Both the position numbers and the translations under genes were made by a program. DNA of 64,000 nt, from the NCBI RefSeq assembly GCF_000797495.1, contig NZ_JTGN01000006.1, positions 216,583-280,582 on the forward strand, given 5' to 3'. The notes under the pieces are model-generated. The model was not told the origin of the DNA and ran no database searches. It was given only the letters and a program-made list of their open reading frames with translations. Each line of letters opens with the position of its first letter. Within the stretch, counting starts at the first letter, position 1. Shown piece by piece: positions 1 through 8,053 of the stretch. Origin of the DNA: Robinsoniella peoriensis. GTDB lineage: Bacteria; Bacillota; Clostridia; Lachnospirales; Lachnospiraceae.

Positions 1-628
1 GCTGTTTTATTTCATTCATTAGTTCGGATACATTTTCTATCTTTTTATTCATTATTACTGCACCAGCATCCAGTCTAGTAATTTTTAACAGATTTTGAAT
101 CAGCATCTCCATGCGGTCCAGCTCCCTTTGAGTCTTAACCATAAAGTTTTTGACCGTGCTGCTGTCCTCGGGATTATCCTGTATGATTTCGGTGTACATA
201 TTAAGCGCTGCTAGAGGCGTTTTCAGCTGATGTGAAATATCGGAAATGGTATCTTTTAAGAAATCTTTTGTGTTCTTCTGCCTGGCTGCCTGGGCTTCCA
301 GCACGGTAGCCATTCGGTTAACTGTATGATATAATTTTGAAAAGCTGCCTTCACTGTCATCTTCCAGTCTGGCTTCACTGTTGCCATCGATAAAAGAATT
401 GATGGTCTTAATGGACTGCTCAACCTCCAGCAGTTGTTTGCGAAAATGAACATGCACAATTATCAGAATTGTGATCCCCGGCAGCAGCGTTAAAACTAAA
501 ATGATAAACCGGGTATACTGACCGGAAAACCAGCCGGCAGTGATTTGCCCCATTACAACAGCTGCAAATACAATGCCCGCTATTGCCGTAAGCATCTTAT
601 TCATTTCTTTCTGACGCAGTACAATCAT
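1..628 (-). CDS. sensor histidine kinase, C-terminus cut by window edge
   Basis: Reading leftward from an ATG at 628, the frame stays open to the window edge. The first 55 residues give two closely spaced membrane helices with almost no extracellular loop, the layout of intramembrane-sensing (BceS-like) kinases. A linker follows, then the HisKA dimerisation helix with H-box SHQLKTPLAAL, whose His is the phosphorylation site. The ATP-binding domain lies beyond the window. It starts 5 nt after the stop of the OmpR-type regulator at 634-1329, so the two form an operon and almost certainly a cognate pair. Kinases of this shape usually respond to envelope stress or antimicrobial peptides and partner with ABC transporters; that is family knowledge, and any transporter here would be outside the window. 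Confidence 0.9.
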   Translation of the reverse strand, partial: MIVLRQKEMNKMLTAIAGIVFAAVVMGQITAGWFSGQYTRFIILVLTLLPGITILIIVHVHFRKQLLEVEQSIKTINSFIDGNSEARLEDDSEGSFSKLYHTVNRMATVLEAQAARQKNTKDFLKDTISDISHQLKTPLAALNMYTEIIQDNPEDSSTVKNFMVKTQRELDRMEMLIQNLLKITRLDAGAVIMNKKIENVSELMNEIKQ

Positions 629-633
629 GTCAC

Positions 634-1329
634 TCACCTGACCTTCCACTGATATCCAACCCCCCGTACAGTCAAAATCTTCGCCGGGCGGTCAGGGTTT
701 TCTTCTATTTTATTTCTCAGCCTTCGTACATAAACGGATAAGGTATTATCATCCACAAAGTTTCCTTTGTCATCCCAGAGCCTGTCCAGTATCATTTGCC
801 GGGTAAGTACAATATTGGGATTCTGCATAAAAAGGCAAAGAAGCTTGTATTCATTTCCGATCAAATCCAGTGTTTCACCATCACAGATGACCTGGTTTTC
901 CAGAAATTTAATGGTAATCCCATTGGATTTCAGCACCACCCCGCTATTTTGCCCGGACATCCCGGCACGCCTCATGAGGGCTTTTATTCTGGAAATTAAC
1001 TCGTTCAGTTTAAAGGGTTTGGTAATGTAATCATCCCCGCCTATATCCAGCCCTTTCACAATGTTCACCTCTTCATCAGAAGCAGTGACAAAAATAACCG
1101 GAACTGCAGAACGCTCCCGCACATAGGTGCAGACTTCAAACCCTAAGCCGTCGGGGAGGGTCAGATCCAGCAGTATTAAATCATAAGATCCAGCTGCATA
1201 CAGCGTTATTGCATCTCTGACCGTTCTGGCAACCGTTACAGAAAAGTGATGCTTCTCCAGCGAATAGACCAGTCCGTCCAGAAGACTTAAATCATCTTCC
1301 ACAAGCAGTATGTTATATGTTTTCTCCAT
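634..1329 (-). CDS. OmpR/PhoB-family response regulator
   Basis: The receiver domain starts ILLVEDD, has the phospho-acceptor Asp in LILLDLTLPDG and the conserved Lys in ITKPF. A C-terminal winged-helix domain contains DDNTLSVYVRRLRNKIE. The length of about 231 aa is normal. I place the start at MEKTYN (1329) rather than the upstream ATG at 1341, because the leader element upstream is homologous to two others in the window and all three keep the same 15-16 nt distance to the start codon. It is followed after 5 nt by its histidine kinase. The leader suggests post-transcriptional control. The target genes are not visible. Confidence 0.93.
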   Translation of the reverse strand: MEKTYNILLVEDDLSLLDGLVYSLEKHHFSVTVARTVRDAITLYAAGSYDLILLDLTLPDGLGFEVCTYVRERSAVPVIFVTASDEEVNIVKGLDIGGDDYITKPFKLNELISRIKALMRRAGMSGQNSGVVLKSNGITIKFLENQVICDGETLDLIGNEYKLLCLFMQNPNIVLTRQMILDRLWDDKGNFVDDNTLSVYVRRLRNKIEENPDRPAKILTVRGVGYQWKVR

Positions 1330-1332
1330 TTT

Positions 1333-1452
1333 TATACCCATGCATATTGCAGACTTGTCTGCAATACTGCCACAATAAAACAGGTTGAAAGAATCACACC
1401 GTGGCTTCCCTTCTATATCATAATTTTCTTTCAGCCTTATCTCTCCTGACTC
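1333..1452 (-). promoter_or_regulatory. structured leader element, copy A (pseudoknot plus hairpin)
   Basis: In minus-strand RNA order: stem strand a (1445-1438, GCTGAAAG), b (1405-1401, GCCAC), a' (1391-1384, CTTTCAAC), b' (1373-1368, GTGGCA), then the hairpin TATTGCAGAC/GTCTGCAATA (1366-1345, 2-nt loop). The order a-b-a'-b' is an H-type pseudoknot; stem a carries one mismatch in this copy. The hairpin base is 15 nt from the start codon of the response regulator at 1329. Copies B (24005-24120) and C (32641-32745) share the architecture. Class unknown; a cis-acting RNA is my inference. Confidence 0.65.
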
Positions 1453-1463
1453 CTGATTGTCCC

Positions 1464-1485
1464 AGAGCGTGTTTAAAATTGCTTA
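1464..1485 (+). repeat. short copy of the GTGTTTTAAAATTGC repeat
   Basis: AGAGCGTGTTTAAAATTGCTT matches the core of the dispersed repeat seen best at 3985, 22441 and 50612. Only about 22 bases are recognisable here. The rest of the gap from 1486 to 1685 shows no gene or site I can support. Confidence 0.45.
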
Positions 1486-1685
1486 TATCAATATATGCGA
1501 ACCGGTAGGGATGCGCCAAATATGGAGGTGCAGCGGGTAAATTCCACGCAAACTGGGGCATGCAGATAAAGGAAATGAATTTTCAAACAAATTCTGGTAT
1601 CTGCAAAATATGATAACAGTATTCTAACATTATATATGCAGTCCCGGATAACATCAATGAGTTTTCCTCTGTCTGGTAAATATTT

Positions 1686-1764
1686 CTATTTAGAATTTTT
1701 TCTAAATAGAGTTGACTTTTCATTTCGTTTGTACTAGAATCTATTTAGAAATATTTCTAAATAG
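1686..1764 (+). promoter_or_regulatory. sdpRI promoter flanked by two palindromic operators
   Basis: A TTGACT -35 (1712-1717) and a TAGAAT -10 (1735-1740) are 17 bp apart. Just upstream (1686-1709) and just downstream (1741-1764) lie 24-bp palindromes with the shared half-site CTATTTAGAA. The downstream one is perfect over its full length; the upstream one has perfect 10-bp arms. This is a typical ArsR-type autorepressor layout in which a dimer at each site occludes RNA polymerase. Binding by the adjacent SdpR is inferred. Confidence 0.85.
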
Positions 1765-1779
1765 TCAGGAGGTGATCCA

Positions 1780-2055
1780 TTGGGATTTGCAGAAACATTC
1801 AAAGCACTTTCTGATCCGGTCAGACGTGATATTCTCATTATGCTTAAGGAAGGGAAAATGTCTGCTGGAGAAATTGCTAAAAACTTTGAGATGACCGGTG
1901 CTACTGTTTCCTATCATTTGTCACAGTTAAAAAAGGCTGGACTAATATATGAAAGCAAGTATAAAAACTACATTTATTACGAGCTGAATGTATCCGTCTT
2001 TGAAGAATTAATGCTATGGATTTCACAATTCAATGGAGGTAATAAAAATGAATAA
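1780..2055 (+). CDS. sdpR: ArsR-family autorepressor, SdpR-like
   Basis: A 91-aa winged-helix protein. It opens with GFAETFKALSDPVRRDIL, and the recognition helix region is MTGATVSYHLSQLKKAGLI, as in SdpR-type ArsR repressors. The start is TTG at 1780, chosen because a near-perfect AGGAGGTGAT (1767-1776) lies 3 nt upstream. No metal-binding Cys motif is present, in line with the SdpR subgroup, which in Bacillus is sequestered at the membrane by toxin-bound SdpI. The gene overlaps sdpI by 8 nt. The palindromes around its promoter point to autoregulation. A toxin gene (sdpC) is not in the window. Confidence 0.9.
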   Translation: MGFAETFKALSDPVRRDILIMLKEGKMSAGEIAKNFEMTGATVSYHLSQLKKAGLIYESKYKNYIYYELNVSVFEELMLWISQFNGGNKNE

Positions 2056-2716
2056 AAGAATAGAAAAAAAAGATACGATCATTATGTGGATAACATCCTT
2101 TATCTGTTTACTGCCGATTATTTTATCTGTTGTAATCTATCAGGATCTGCCGGTTCAAATTGCAGTCCACTGGAATAATACCGGAACTGCGGACGGATAT
2201 CTGCCGAAGTCCATTGCCGCCATAGGGCTTCCAATATTATTTTTGGCAGTAAATCTATATTCCAAAATACGTTTATTTGGCGATCCCAAAAGAGCAGCAC
2301 ACTCCGAAGCGTTAAGATTATTAAGCATATGGCTGATCCCTTTGCTGTCCCTGATCGTCGTACCGGTAACCCTGTTTATCAGCATGGGAGTGAACATACC
2401 AATTGCCCTGATTTCATTGGTAACAGCCGGCGGACTTATGATTATCTGCGGTAACTATCTTCCAAAATGCAGACGCAATTATACGATAGGCCTGAAATTA
2501 CCCTGGACACTGCACAGCGATGACAATTGGAATAAAACACACCGTTTGGCAGGCATCTTGTGGATATTCGGAGGCATCATTATCATTGTTTCCGCATTTT
2601 TACTTACGAATAATCTGGTTTATGGAGTACCTCTTACCATCACAGTGGTACTAATTCTTGCAATTGTACCCGTAATGTATTCTTTCTTTTTGTATAAAGG
2701 ACAGGAAAAACAATAA
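2048..2716 (+). CDS. sdpI: SdpI-family membrane protein (immunity/signalling)
   Basis: About 222 aa, strongly hydrophobic with about six membrane helices. The N-terminal DUF1648-like segment carries LPVQIAVHWNNTGTADGY, and the C-terminal half is SdpI-like (GLKLPWTLHSDDNWNKTHR). I start at ATG 2048, 8 nt after GGAGG (2035-2039), giving an 8-nt overlap with sdpR. In Bacillus subtilis SdpI protects against the SdpC cannibalism toxin and draws SdpR to the membrane. Many Clostridia carry sdpRI without sdpC, so here it may protect against foreign peptides. That role is inferred. Confidence 0.88.
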   Translation: MNKRIEKKDTIIMWITSFICLLPIILSVVIYQDLPVQIAVHWNNTGTADGYLPKSIAAIGLPILFLAVNLYSKIRLFGDPKRAAHSEALRLLSIWLIPLLSLIVVPVTLFISMGVNIPIALISLVTAGGLMIICGNYLPKCRRNYTIGLKLPWTLHSDDNWNKTHRLAGILWIFGGIIIIVSAFLLTNNLVYGVPLTITVVLILAIVPVMYSFFLYKGQEKQ

Positions 2717-2730
2717 TTGCACCTTTATAA

Positions 2731-2779
2731 GACTGTAGAACAGGGTCATTTTTATTTTTCATGCCTCTGTTTTACAGTC
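2731..2779. terminator. bidirectional terminator between sdpI and cbiZ
   Basis: The arms GACTGTAgAACAG and CTGTTtTACAGTC flank a T/A-rich loop. The hairpin sits between convergent genes and its right arm covers the last codons and stop of cbiZ, so one structure can end transcription from both sides. Confidence 0.7.
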
Positions 2780-3944
2780 CATATATTTTTGAAATCTCTC
2801 CACTTTCTTCTTGGACCATACTCCCTTCTTTTGCATCAATATTTTTACTGCTGCATGCTGCAAATGATGAAATATCCTTTTGTGCCAGCTCTGCCAGCCC
2901 ATCCCGGAAATGACCAATCATTTTTTGTAAATCTGCCTCATCCCCTTCCGGCTCCATCCCCATCAGATATAGCAGCTCCCTGCCCGCCATCCATGCCTCT
3001 TTTTCACTAATCATCCCCCATAGAAGTTGGTCCAGCAGATGAGCGTAAAGGGAGGTATATGTAACCATTTTATCATCCCGGCATAATACATGCAGACGAT
3101 GGGTATACTCAGCCCGGCTAAGTTTATCGGGGATATTCATTTTATCATAAATCGCCCATATCAGATCTTCCGTAATCCCAAACCGGTCCATGCGGCAAAT
3201 GATATTGTGCTGAGATTCCTGGTTCATCCCGCTTTGTAAAAACAGTGCTTCTCTTACCGCATCCATTACCACTTTTCCAATATACTCTCCCAGCTTGCAA
3301 TGCTTACCGGCATTCGTCAGGTGGGTATCCGATTCTGCATTGCACACAATAATGCTTCCATCTGTACCTGAACCAGTGGCAATTCCCATAGAATATCGGC
3401 TGGGTGCCAGAAGTTCCTGCAAAACTGCTGTCTTAGCTTCCGTACAGGTAACCAGCGCCCTTGCAAGGGCATCCGGCGAAAGATCCGCATCAATAAACAA
3501 GATAATATTAATGGTACCGGGTTTTACTTCATAAGAGACACCGGACTTTTCATGCCATGTTGCCGGATCTCCCACCCTCCCTCCATTTACACGAATACCC
3601 GCTGTTACTAAAGCCGTAACCGTAAAATCTTGGAACGTCAATGATTTTATCGAAAGGTTCTCCATATATGCCGCCGTATTCAGTCCGGTAGCCCTTTTGG
3701 GATCAATTCCCAGATCTTCTTTTGCTATGATATGCATATGTTCTTCATAGGTAGCCGCCCGCAATGCAGATGCCATCCCGGCTCCCGGGTTCCCGTCATT
3801 GTTAAATACAGCAGTCAGGTCCGTGCGGTATCCGCCGTTATTTGGCCCGGTACTCAATACTTTGCGTTTTCCTTTAAAGCATATTACAACTGATTTTTTA
3901 TAACGGTAAACATCATCTTGTGAGGAGAGCTTATAAATTTTCAT
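2772..3944 (-). CDS. cbiZ: adenosylcobinamide amidohydrolase CbiZ
   Basis: About 390 aa. The CbiZ domain fills the first ~230 residues, with the family blocks TGPNNGGYRTDLTAVFNND, TALVTAGIRVNGGRVGDPA and ATGSGTDGSIIV. The remaining ~150 residues are a helical extension. CbiZ cleaves the aminopropanol side chain of adenosylcobinamide to give adenosylcobyric acid, a salvage step that lets a cell rebuild its own cobamide from imported corrinoids. I prefer the start MKIYKL (3944), which has GGGG 6-9 nt upstream, over in-frame ATGs at 3956 and 3968. It stands alone here, but a riboswitch-controlled corrinoid-type transporter lies at 57-60 kb. Confidence 0.9.
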   Translation of the reverse strand: MKIYKLSSQDDVYRYKKSVVICFKGKRKVLSTGPNNGGYRTDLTAVFNNDGNPGAGMASALRAATYEEHMHIIAKEDLGIDPKRATGLNTAAYMENLSIKSLTFQDFTVTALVTAGIRVNGGRVGDPATWHEKSGVSYEVKPGTINIILFIDADLSPDALARALVTCTEAKTAVLQELLAPSRYSMGIATGSGTDGSIIVCNAESDTHLTNAGKHCKLGEYIGKVVMDAVREALFLQSGMNQESQHNIICRMDRFGITEDLIWAIYDKMNIPDKLSRAEYTHRLHVLCRDDKMVTYTSLYAHLLDQLLWGMISEKEAWMAGRELLYLMGMEPEGDEADLQKMIGHFRDGLAELAQKDISSFAACSSKNIDAKEGSMVQEESGEISKIYGL

Positions 3945-3984
3945 TTCATACCCCATTTCCTTATACATGCAGCTGCTCGGGAAC

Positions 3985-4055
3985 GTGTTTTAAAATTGCT
4001 TTCTGACAGCTGTTCATCACACTTTTTGGGGAATTTGTTCCGTTAGCTTCCCACA
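3985..4055 (+). repeat. dispersed intergenic repeat copy (core GTGTTTTAAAATTGCTTTC)
   Basis: The segment runs ACGTGTTTTAAAATTGCTTT, then an AGCTGTTCATCACA block and a GGGGAATTTG block. The same order of blocks occurs at 50612-50702 and, inverted, at 22441-22589. It lies in the 300-bp gap between cbiZ and the ABC permease. Confidence 0.65.
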
Positions 4056-4140
4056 ATGATTATCCCGTAATCAGCTAATGTTCCGGTACGCTGTCTATCT
4101 CCACATTTTATTAAGTGCGTCCTAAAAATATGATAAATTC

Positions 4141-4272
4141 TCATTGAATGTTTGCCTGATTCCCAGGCTGGCTGTACATTCCAGTGCAGATCATAGCCAG
4201 TGCCACAGCATCCACATAGCAAGGGTCACTGATCCACTGACTCCAGCCGCATACCAGCACTCCAAAATTTAA
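4141..4272 (-). pseudogene. possible coding remnant, about 43 codons, no start
   Basis: Directly downstream of the permease stop, one minus-strand frame stays open to TGA at 4141. It reads like protein, with segments such as GWSQWISDPCYVDAVALAM and ICTGMYSQPGNQ. There is no start codon or ribosome site of its own. I do not recognise the family. It may be the tail of a deleted gene, or simply chance. Confidence 0.3.
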
Positions 4273-6485
4273 AGCATAGTTTCATCTTTCAATGCTTCCA
4301 CTATATCCGCCCTGCAAATTTTCCTGCCAGAAATGTAATAAGCAAAACCTACTGTCACTATAATAAACAATGCCATTATGAAAAGGGGCTTAATCGGCAT
4401 TATTTTCACAAAATCCCCATATTTTAAATATACAGAGAATACCACGAACATAATATTCAGGGGCAGACAGATTAAAATCGGTTTCATGCTGATAATCAGG
4501 GCTTCCATAAATAGAATCTTCTTAACCCCGCCCGGAGTAAGTCCAATCGATATGTACCGTGCAAACTCCCGTTTGCGTTGATAAATACTCCCAAGTGTAT
4601 TAGCAAAAACATTGGCTATTCCAATAAAGGATAACATTCCGCACAAGATACCCATTATAATATTCATTCCTTTTCTGGACAACGTATTATACGCTTCTTC
4701 TGATTTACGGTTTTCCAGAGTGTAGTTACAACCACTTTTATCCAGAACTTCCGTGAGCTTTACTGCCACTTGTCCTATTTCCTTATCTGAATCAGTCAGT
4801 ATTCGAACGTACCGCTCATTTCCCACAATGCGATCTGGAAATCTCTGCTCGAAACTAGCTGACATAATCTGAAGCAGCGAAAAATAATTATATTCTTCCC
4901 GAAGATTTGGTGTCTGATCTGTATAAGCACCTATTTTTACGGGTATCGGTTTCTTTTCCTTTTTTGATTCCTTCATTCCTTCTTTCTTCGGCTCCAGTTC
5001 CAGAATCTGCCCCTCCCCTTCTTTTATGAAAGGAAGAAACTCTCTGTTTCGGAAATCACTGTGAATGTTATCCCAGATTCTGTTTACAGTAACCACGCTG
5101 CTTCCTATAGACAGCATATCCTCTATCCCAATCTCTTTGCAGTAAGCCTGGAAACTTTTATCATCCAGTATTACAATGGGAACAGGTACCCGGTATTTTT
5201 CTCCCTCTTTCAGAATACCCACATCACCAAGGCTGTCTATGCTCCCCAGGTCTTTCAGTTCCTCAGACAGCATGTTTTTATCTATCCATGTATAGGTTTC
5301 TGCCTTTTGGTAAGCTGTACAATCAGAGACTCCCGGTATATTACGGAACTCATTTAACAGTCGATTCTCCTGTTCTTCTGTTCCATTTATCGTAACCACA
5401 AAATCCCAGGCGTCTTTATACCTTTCAAAGTAGGTCTGCTGGGTGCTCATATCGGACAGGGTCATAAAGTTTAAGAAAAAGCTGAACATCAGGATGGACA
5501 GTGTAAGTGAAATACTGGCCGTGCGAAAGGCTTTCCTTCTTGTATACAGTGATTTTCTGGCAAGCTCTCCTTCTATCCCAAATATGGCAGAAAGCAGACG
5601 GTATTTTTTAACGTTCTTAACCAGCGGTTCAGCCCCTCCGCTAATAGCGTCCAAAGGCATTACTTTACTTAATTTTCTGGCAGCTCTTGCAGATGCCGCA
5701 TAAACAGTCAGCACGCAAACTGCAGAGGCAACAAGAAATACCAGTGGGTGATAGCAAAACCGCGCATCTGCTCTATTATCAATGTCTCCGATCACATTGG
5801 CAAACTTCAGGAAGAGAATATCAATCCCAATTCCAAAAACCATCCCTGCCAGGATTGGCAGCAGGCTTAATGCAAAAGATTCCTGCATCAACGCTGCACG
5901 TATCTGTTTTGGTGTCGCACCGACGCTCTGCAGGATACCGAGCTGATGCAGTCTGGACTTCATGGTAATTCCAAATGCATTATAGATAATCATAGCCAGA
6001 GAAAAACAGGTAACTATCATAACAAATATATAAAAAGTCATGAGCAGCGGAGGATTTTTCTTTTCCTCCGGAGAATAAATATAATACTGGGAGAGTAGCA
6101 TATTGTGGTATTGTAATTCTGCATCCCCCTGAATATCTATCCCTGCCAGCTTTATAAGCTCCGGTAATTCCTTATAAATACTTCTGGGATTTTTTAAATA
6201 AATTTCAATACTGGTTTCCCCATTTGTATCCTGGCTGAGCATTACTTTCTCAACTTTGGGACTGTTTTCTATTGCCTTTATTTCTTCCATTGTGGCATTT
6301 CCAACGATCTTTCCATGCCATGCCCCCTCCTTAGCCACAATGCGGTCTATGTTATCTGTCCACATATTATAAAAAATTGCACTGATTGCTGATATAAATA
6401 CGGAGGATATCAGGACCGCCACTATAATTGAAATACTTGCAGCTCTATTATTTTTAATATAACTCTTTGAGTACACTTTCCACAT
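4269..6485 (-). CDS. ABC transporter permease, two FtsX domains
   Basis: 738 aa. One N-terminal helix is followed by an extracellular domain of about 110 residues and an FtsX-type three-helix block (about 150-270, with LHQLGILQSVGATPKQIRAAL). A further helix near 320 precedes a large extracellular domain with a charged KEGMKESKKEKK stretch, and a second FtsX block ends the protein (YQRKREFARYISIGLTPGG). This is the type VII (MacB/BceB-like) mechanotransmission fold: such proteins do not import but move or extract molecules at the membrane surface. It is last in the run regulator-kinase-ATPase-ATPase-permease, so the pair of kinase and regulator probably controls it. Resistance to a peptide antimicrobial is the usual role of such modules; the substrate here is unknown. 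Confidence 0.85.
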   Translation of the reverse strand: MWKVYSKSYIKNNRAASISIIVAVLISSVFISAISAIFYNMWTDNIDRIVAKEGAWHGKIVGNATMEEIKAIENSPKVEKVMLSQDTNGETSIEIYLKNPRSIYKELPELIKLAGIDIQGDAELQYHNMLLSQYYIYSPEEKKNPPLLMTFYIFVMIVTCFSLAMIIYNAFGITMKSRLHQLGILQSVGATPKQIRAALMQESFALSLLPILAGMVFGIGIDILFLKFANVIGDIDNRADARFCYHPLVFLVASAVCVLTVYAASARAARKLSKVMPLDAISGGAEPLVKNVKKYRLLSAIFGIEGELARKSLYTRRKAFRTASISLTLSILMFSFFLNFMTLSDMSTQQTYFERYKDAWDFVVTINGTEEQENRLLNEFRNIPGVSDCTAYQKAETYTWIDKNMLSEELKDLGSIDSLGDVGILKEGEKYRVPVPIVILDDKSFQAYCKEIGIEDMLSIGSSVVTVNRIWDNIHSDFRNREFLPFIKEGEGQILELEPKKEGMKESKKEKKPIPVKIGAYTDQTPNLREEYNYFSLLQIMSASFEQRFPDRIVGNERYVRILTDSDKEIGQVAVKLTEVLDKSGCNYTLENRKSEEAYNTLSRKGMNIIMGILCGMLSFIGIANVFANTLGSIYQRKREFARYISIGLTPGGVKKILFMEALIISMKPILICLPLNIMFVVFSVYLKYGDFVKIMPIKPLFIMALFIIVTVGFAYYISGRKICRADIVEALKDETML

Positions 6486-6502
6486 TTCATCTTCCCCCCG
6501 AT

Positions 6503-7192
6503 TTATCGCAAGCTTTCCACTGGTTCATCTGACAGGATTCTCCCATCTCCAATTGTTATGATCCGATCTGTCTCCAGCGCTACTTTCTGATCATGAGTAA
6601 TAATCAGTATTGTCTGTTCATAATTACGGTTGGAAAATTTTAATAAGTCCATAATTTCATTAGAATTTTTTTGGTCCAGATTACCGGTGGGCTCATCTGC
6701 CAGCAGAATAGCCGGACGGTATAGTAAAGATCGGGCAATTGCCACTCTCTGCTGCTGACCGCCGGATAACTGGCTTGGCAAAAATTTCTTTTTATCTGCA
6801 AGCCCTAATGCATTCACAATTTCATTAAAATACTCCATATCCGGTTTTTTCTTGTCTAATAGTAACGGAAGCATGATATTCTTTTCCACCGTCAGAGTAG
6901 GTAGCAGATTATAAAACTGGTAAATTAGCCCTACCCGCCTCCGTCTCAGGATTGCTGCATTAACCGCATCGAGAGCAGTTATATCAACACCCTCTATATG
7001 AATCTTTCCTTTCGTAGGACGGTCAACCGCACCAATCAGATGCAGCAATGTGGATTTGCCGGATCCGGATGATCCGATCACTGCTACAAATTCCCCTTTT
7101 TCTACGGTTAGGTCTACATTTTTAAGAGCTGTTACCTGGTTACTGTCTGAACCATAAATTTTAGTCAGACCAACACATTTTACTATGTCCAT
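6503..7192 (-). CDS. ABC transporter ATP-binding protein (MacB/LolD type)
   Basis: 229 aa with Walker A GSSGSGKST (about 40-48), Q-loop IYQFYNLLPTL, signature LSGGQQQR, Walker B ILLADEP and H-loop IITHD. It starts at ATG 7192 after AGGAGG. It lies 17 nt before the permease, which it presumably energises. It is a close paralogue of the next ATPase (7239-7922). The two could form a heterodimer on the single permease; MacB/LolD-type systems normally use a homodimer. Confidence 0.92.
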   Translation of the reverse strand: MDIVKCVGLTKIYGSDSNQVTALKNVDLTVEKGEFVAVIGSSGSGKSTLLHLIGAVDRPTKGKIHIEGVDITALDAVNAAILRRRRVGLIYQFYNLLPTLTVEKNIMLPLLLDKKKPDMEYFNEIVNALGLADKKKFLPSQLSGGQQQRVAIARSLLYRPAILLADEPTGNLDQKNSNEIMDLLKFSNRNYEQTILIITHDQKVALETDRIITIGDGRILSDEPVESLR

Positions 7193-7238
7193 TTATCAAA
7201 CCTCCTGTTTCTATACGTACTTCAAGTGGCCTATTCGC

Positions 7239-7922
7239 CTATTCATTTATGACTTTGTCTGTCTTTACCTTACCATCACAGATTTCAATTAAATGGCCTG
7301 CCTGCAAAGCGATGCTTTCATCATGTGTAATAACAATCAGCGTTTGTTTATAATACTTATTTGAATATTTCAGCAGTTCCACTATTTCCTGTCTGGTTAC
7401 GCTGTCCAGATTACCAGTTGGTTCATCTGCCAGAAGAAATGCCGGCGCATGGATCAGGGCGCGTCCAATAGCAACTTTCTGCTGCTGGCCGCCGGACAAT
7501 TGCCGGGGCAATTGTTTTACTGCCTTACTCAGATCCAGAATATCTAAAAGCCTGGATAAATGTTCCTGATTAACCTTGCGTCCATCCAGTTTTAGAGGAA
7601 GTGTGATGTTATCTTCCACATTAAGGGTAGGAATCAGATTGTAAAACTGATAGACCAGACCAATCTGGCGGCGCCTGTAGATTGCCATTTCGTCAATTGT
7701 TTTTTGCAGAATATTTCTTCCATCCACAGAAATACTGCCTGAGGATGGAGTATCCACACCTCCAAGCAGATGAAGCAGTGTAGATTTTCCGGAACCAGAC
7801 GGTCCGGTTATAACAACAAACTCTCCCTTCTCTATCGAAAAAGAAACATCCTGTAAAGCATGAACCTGATTACTTCCGCTTCCATATTTCTTATTTAAAT
7901 TTTCCACCCTTAAAATTTCCAT
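7239..7922 (-). CDS. ABC transporter ATP-binding protein, second paralogue
   Basis: 227 aa with Walker A GPSGSGKST, Q-loop VYQFYNLIPTL, signature LSGGQQQK, Walker B FLLADEP and H-loop VITHD. It starts at ATG 7922 behind GGGAGAGG. All catalytic motifs are intact in both ATPases, so neither looks degenerate. The 131-bp gap to the kinase gene upstream leaves room for a regulator-dependent promoter, but I see no clear repeat for the regulator there. Confidence 0.92.
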   Translation of the reverse strand: MEILRVENLNKKYGSGSNQVHALQDVSFSIEKGEFVVITGPSGSGKSTLLHLLGGVDTPSSGSISVDGRNILQKTIDEMAIYRRRQIGLVYQFYNLIPTLNVEDNITLPLKLDGRKVNQEHLSRLLDILDLSKAVKQLPRQLSGGQQQKVAIGRALIHAPAFLLADEPTGNLDSVTRQEIVELLKYSNKYYKQTLIVITHDESIALQAGHLIEICDGKVKTDKVINE

Positions 7923-8053
7923 GCTGCACCTCTCCCTGAAATTATTATAGCAAAATAAAGTGACTCTGCCGTGACTCTAAAATTACAATATTGTCATTAA
8001 CAACTGAAGTTTATTATACAATGCCTCTGTTTTGAAAGCAAAAAAAGAAGGCC

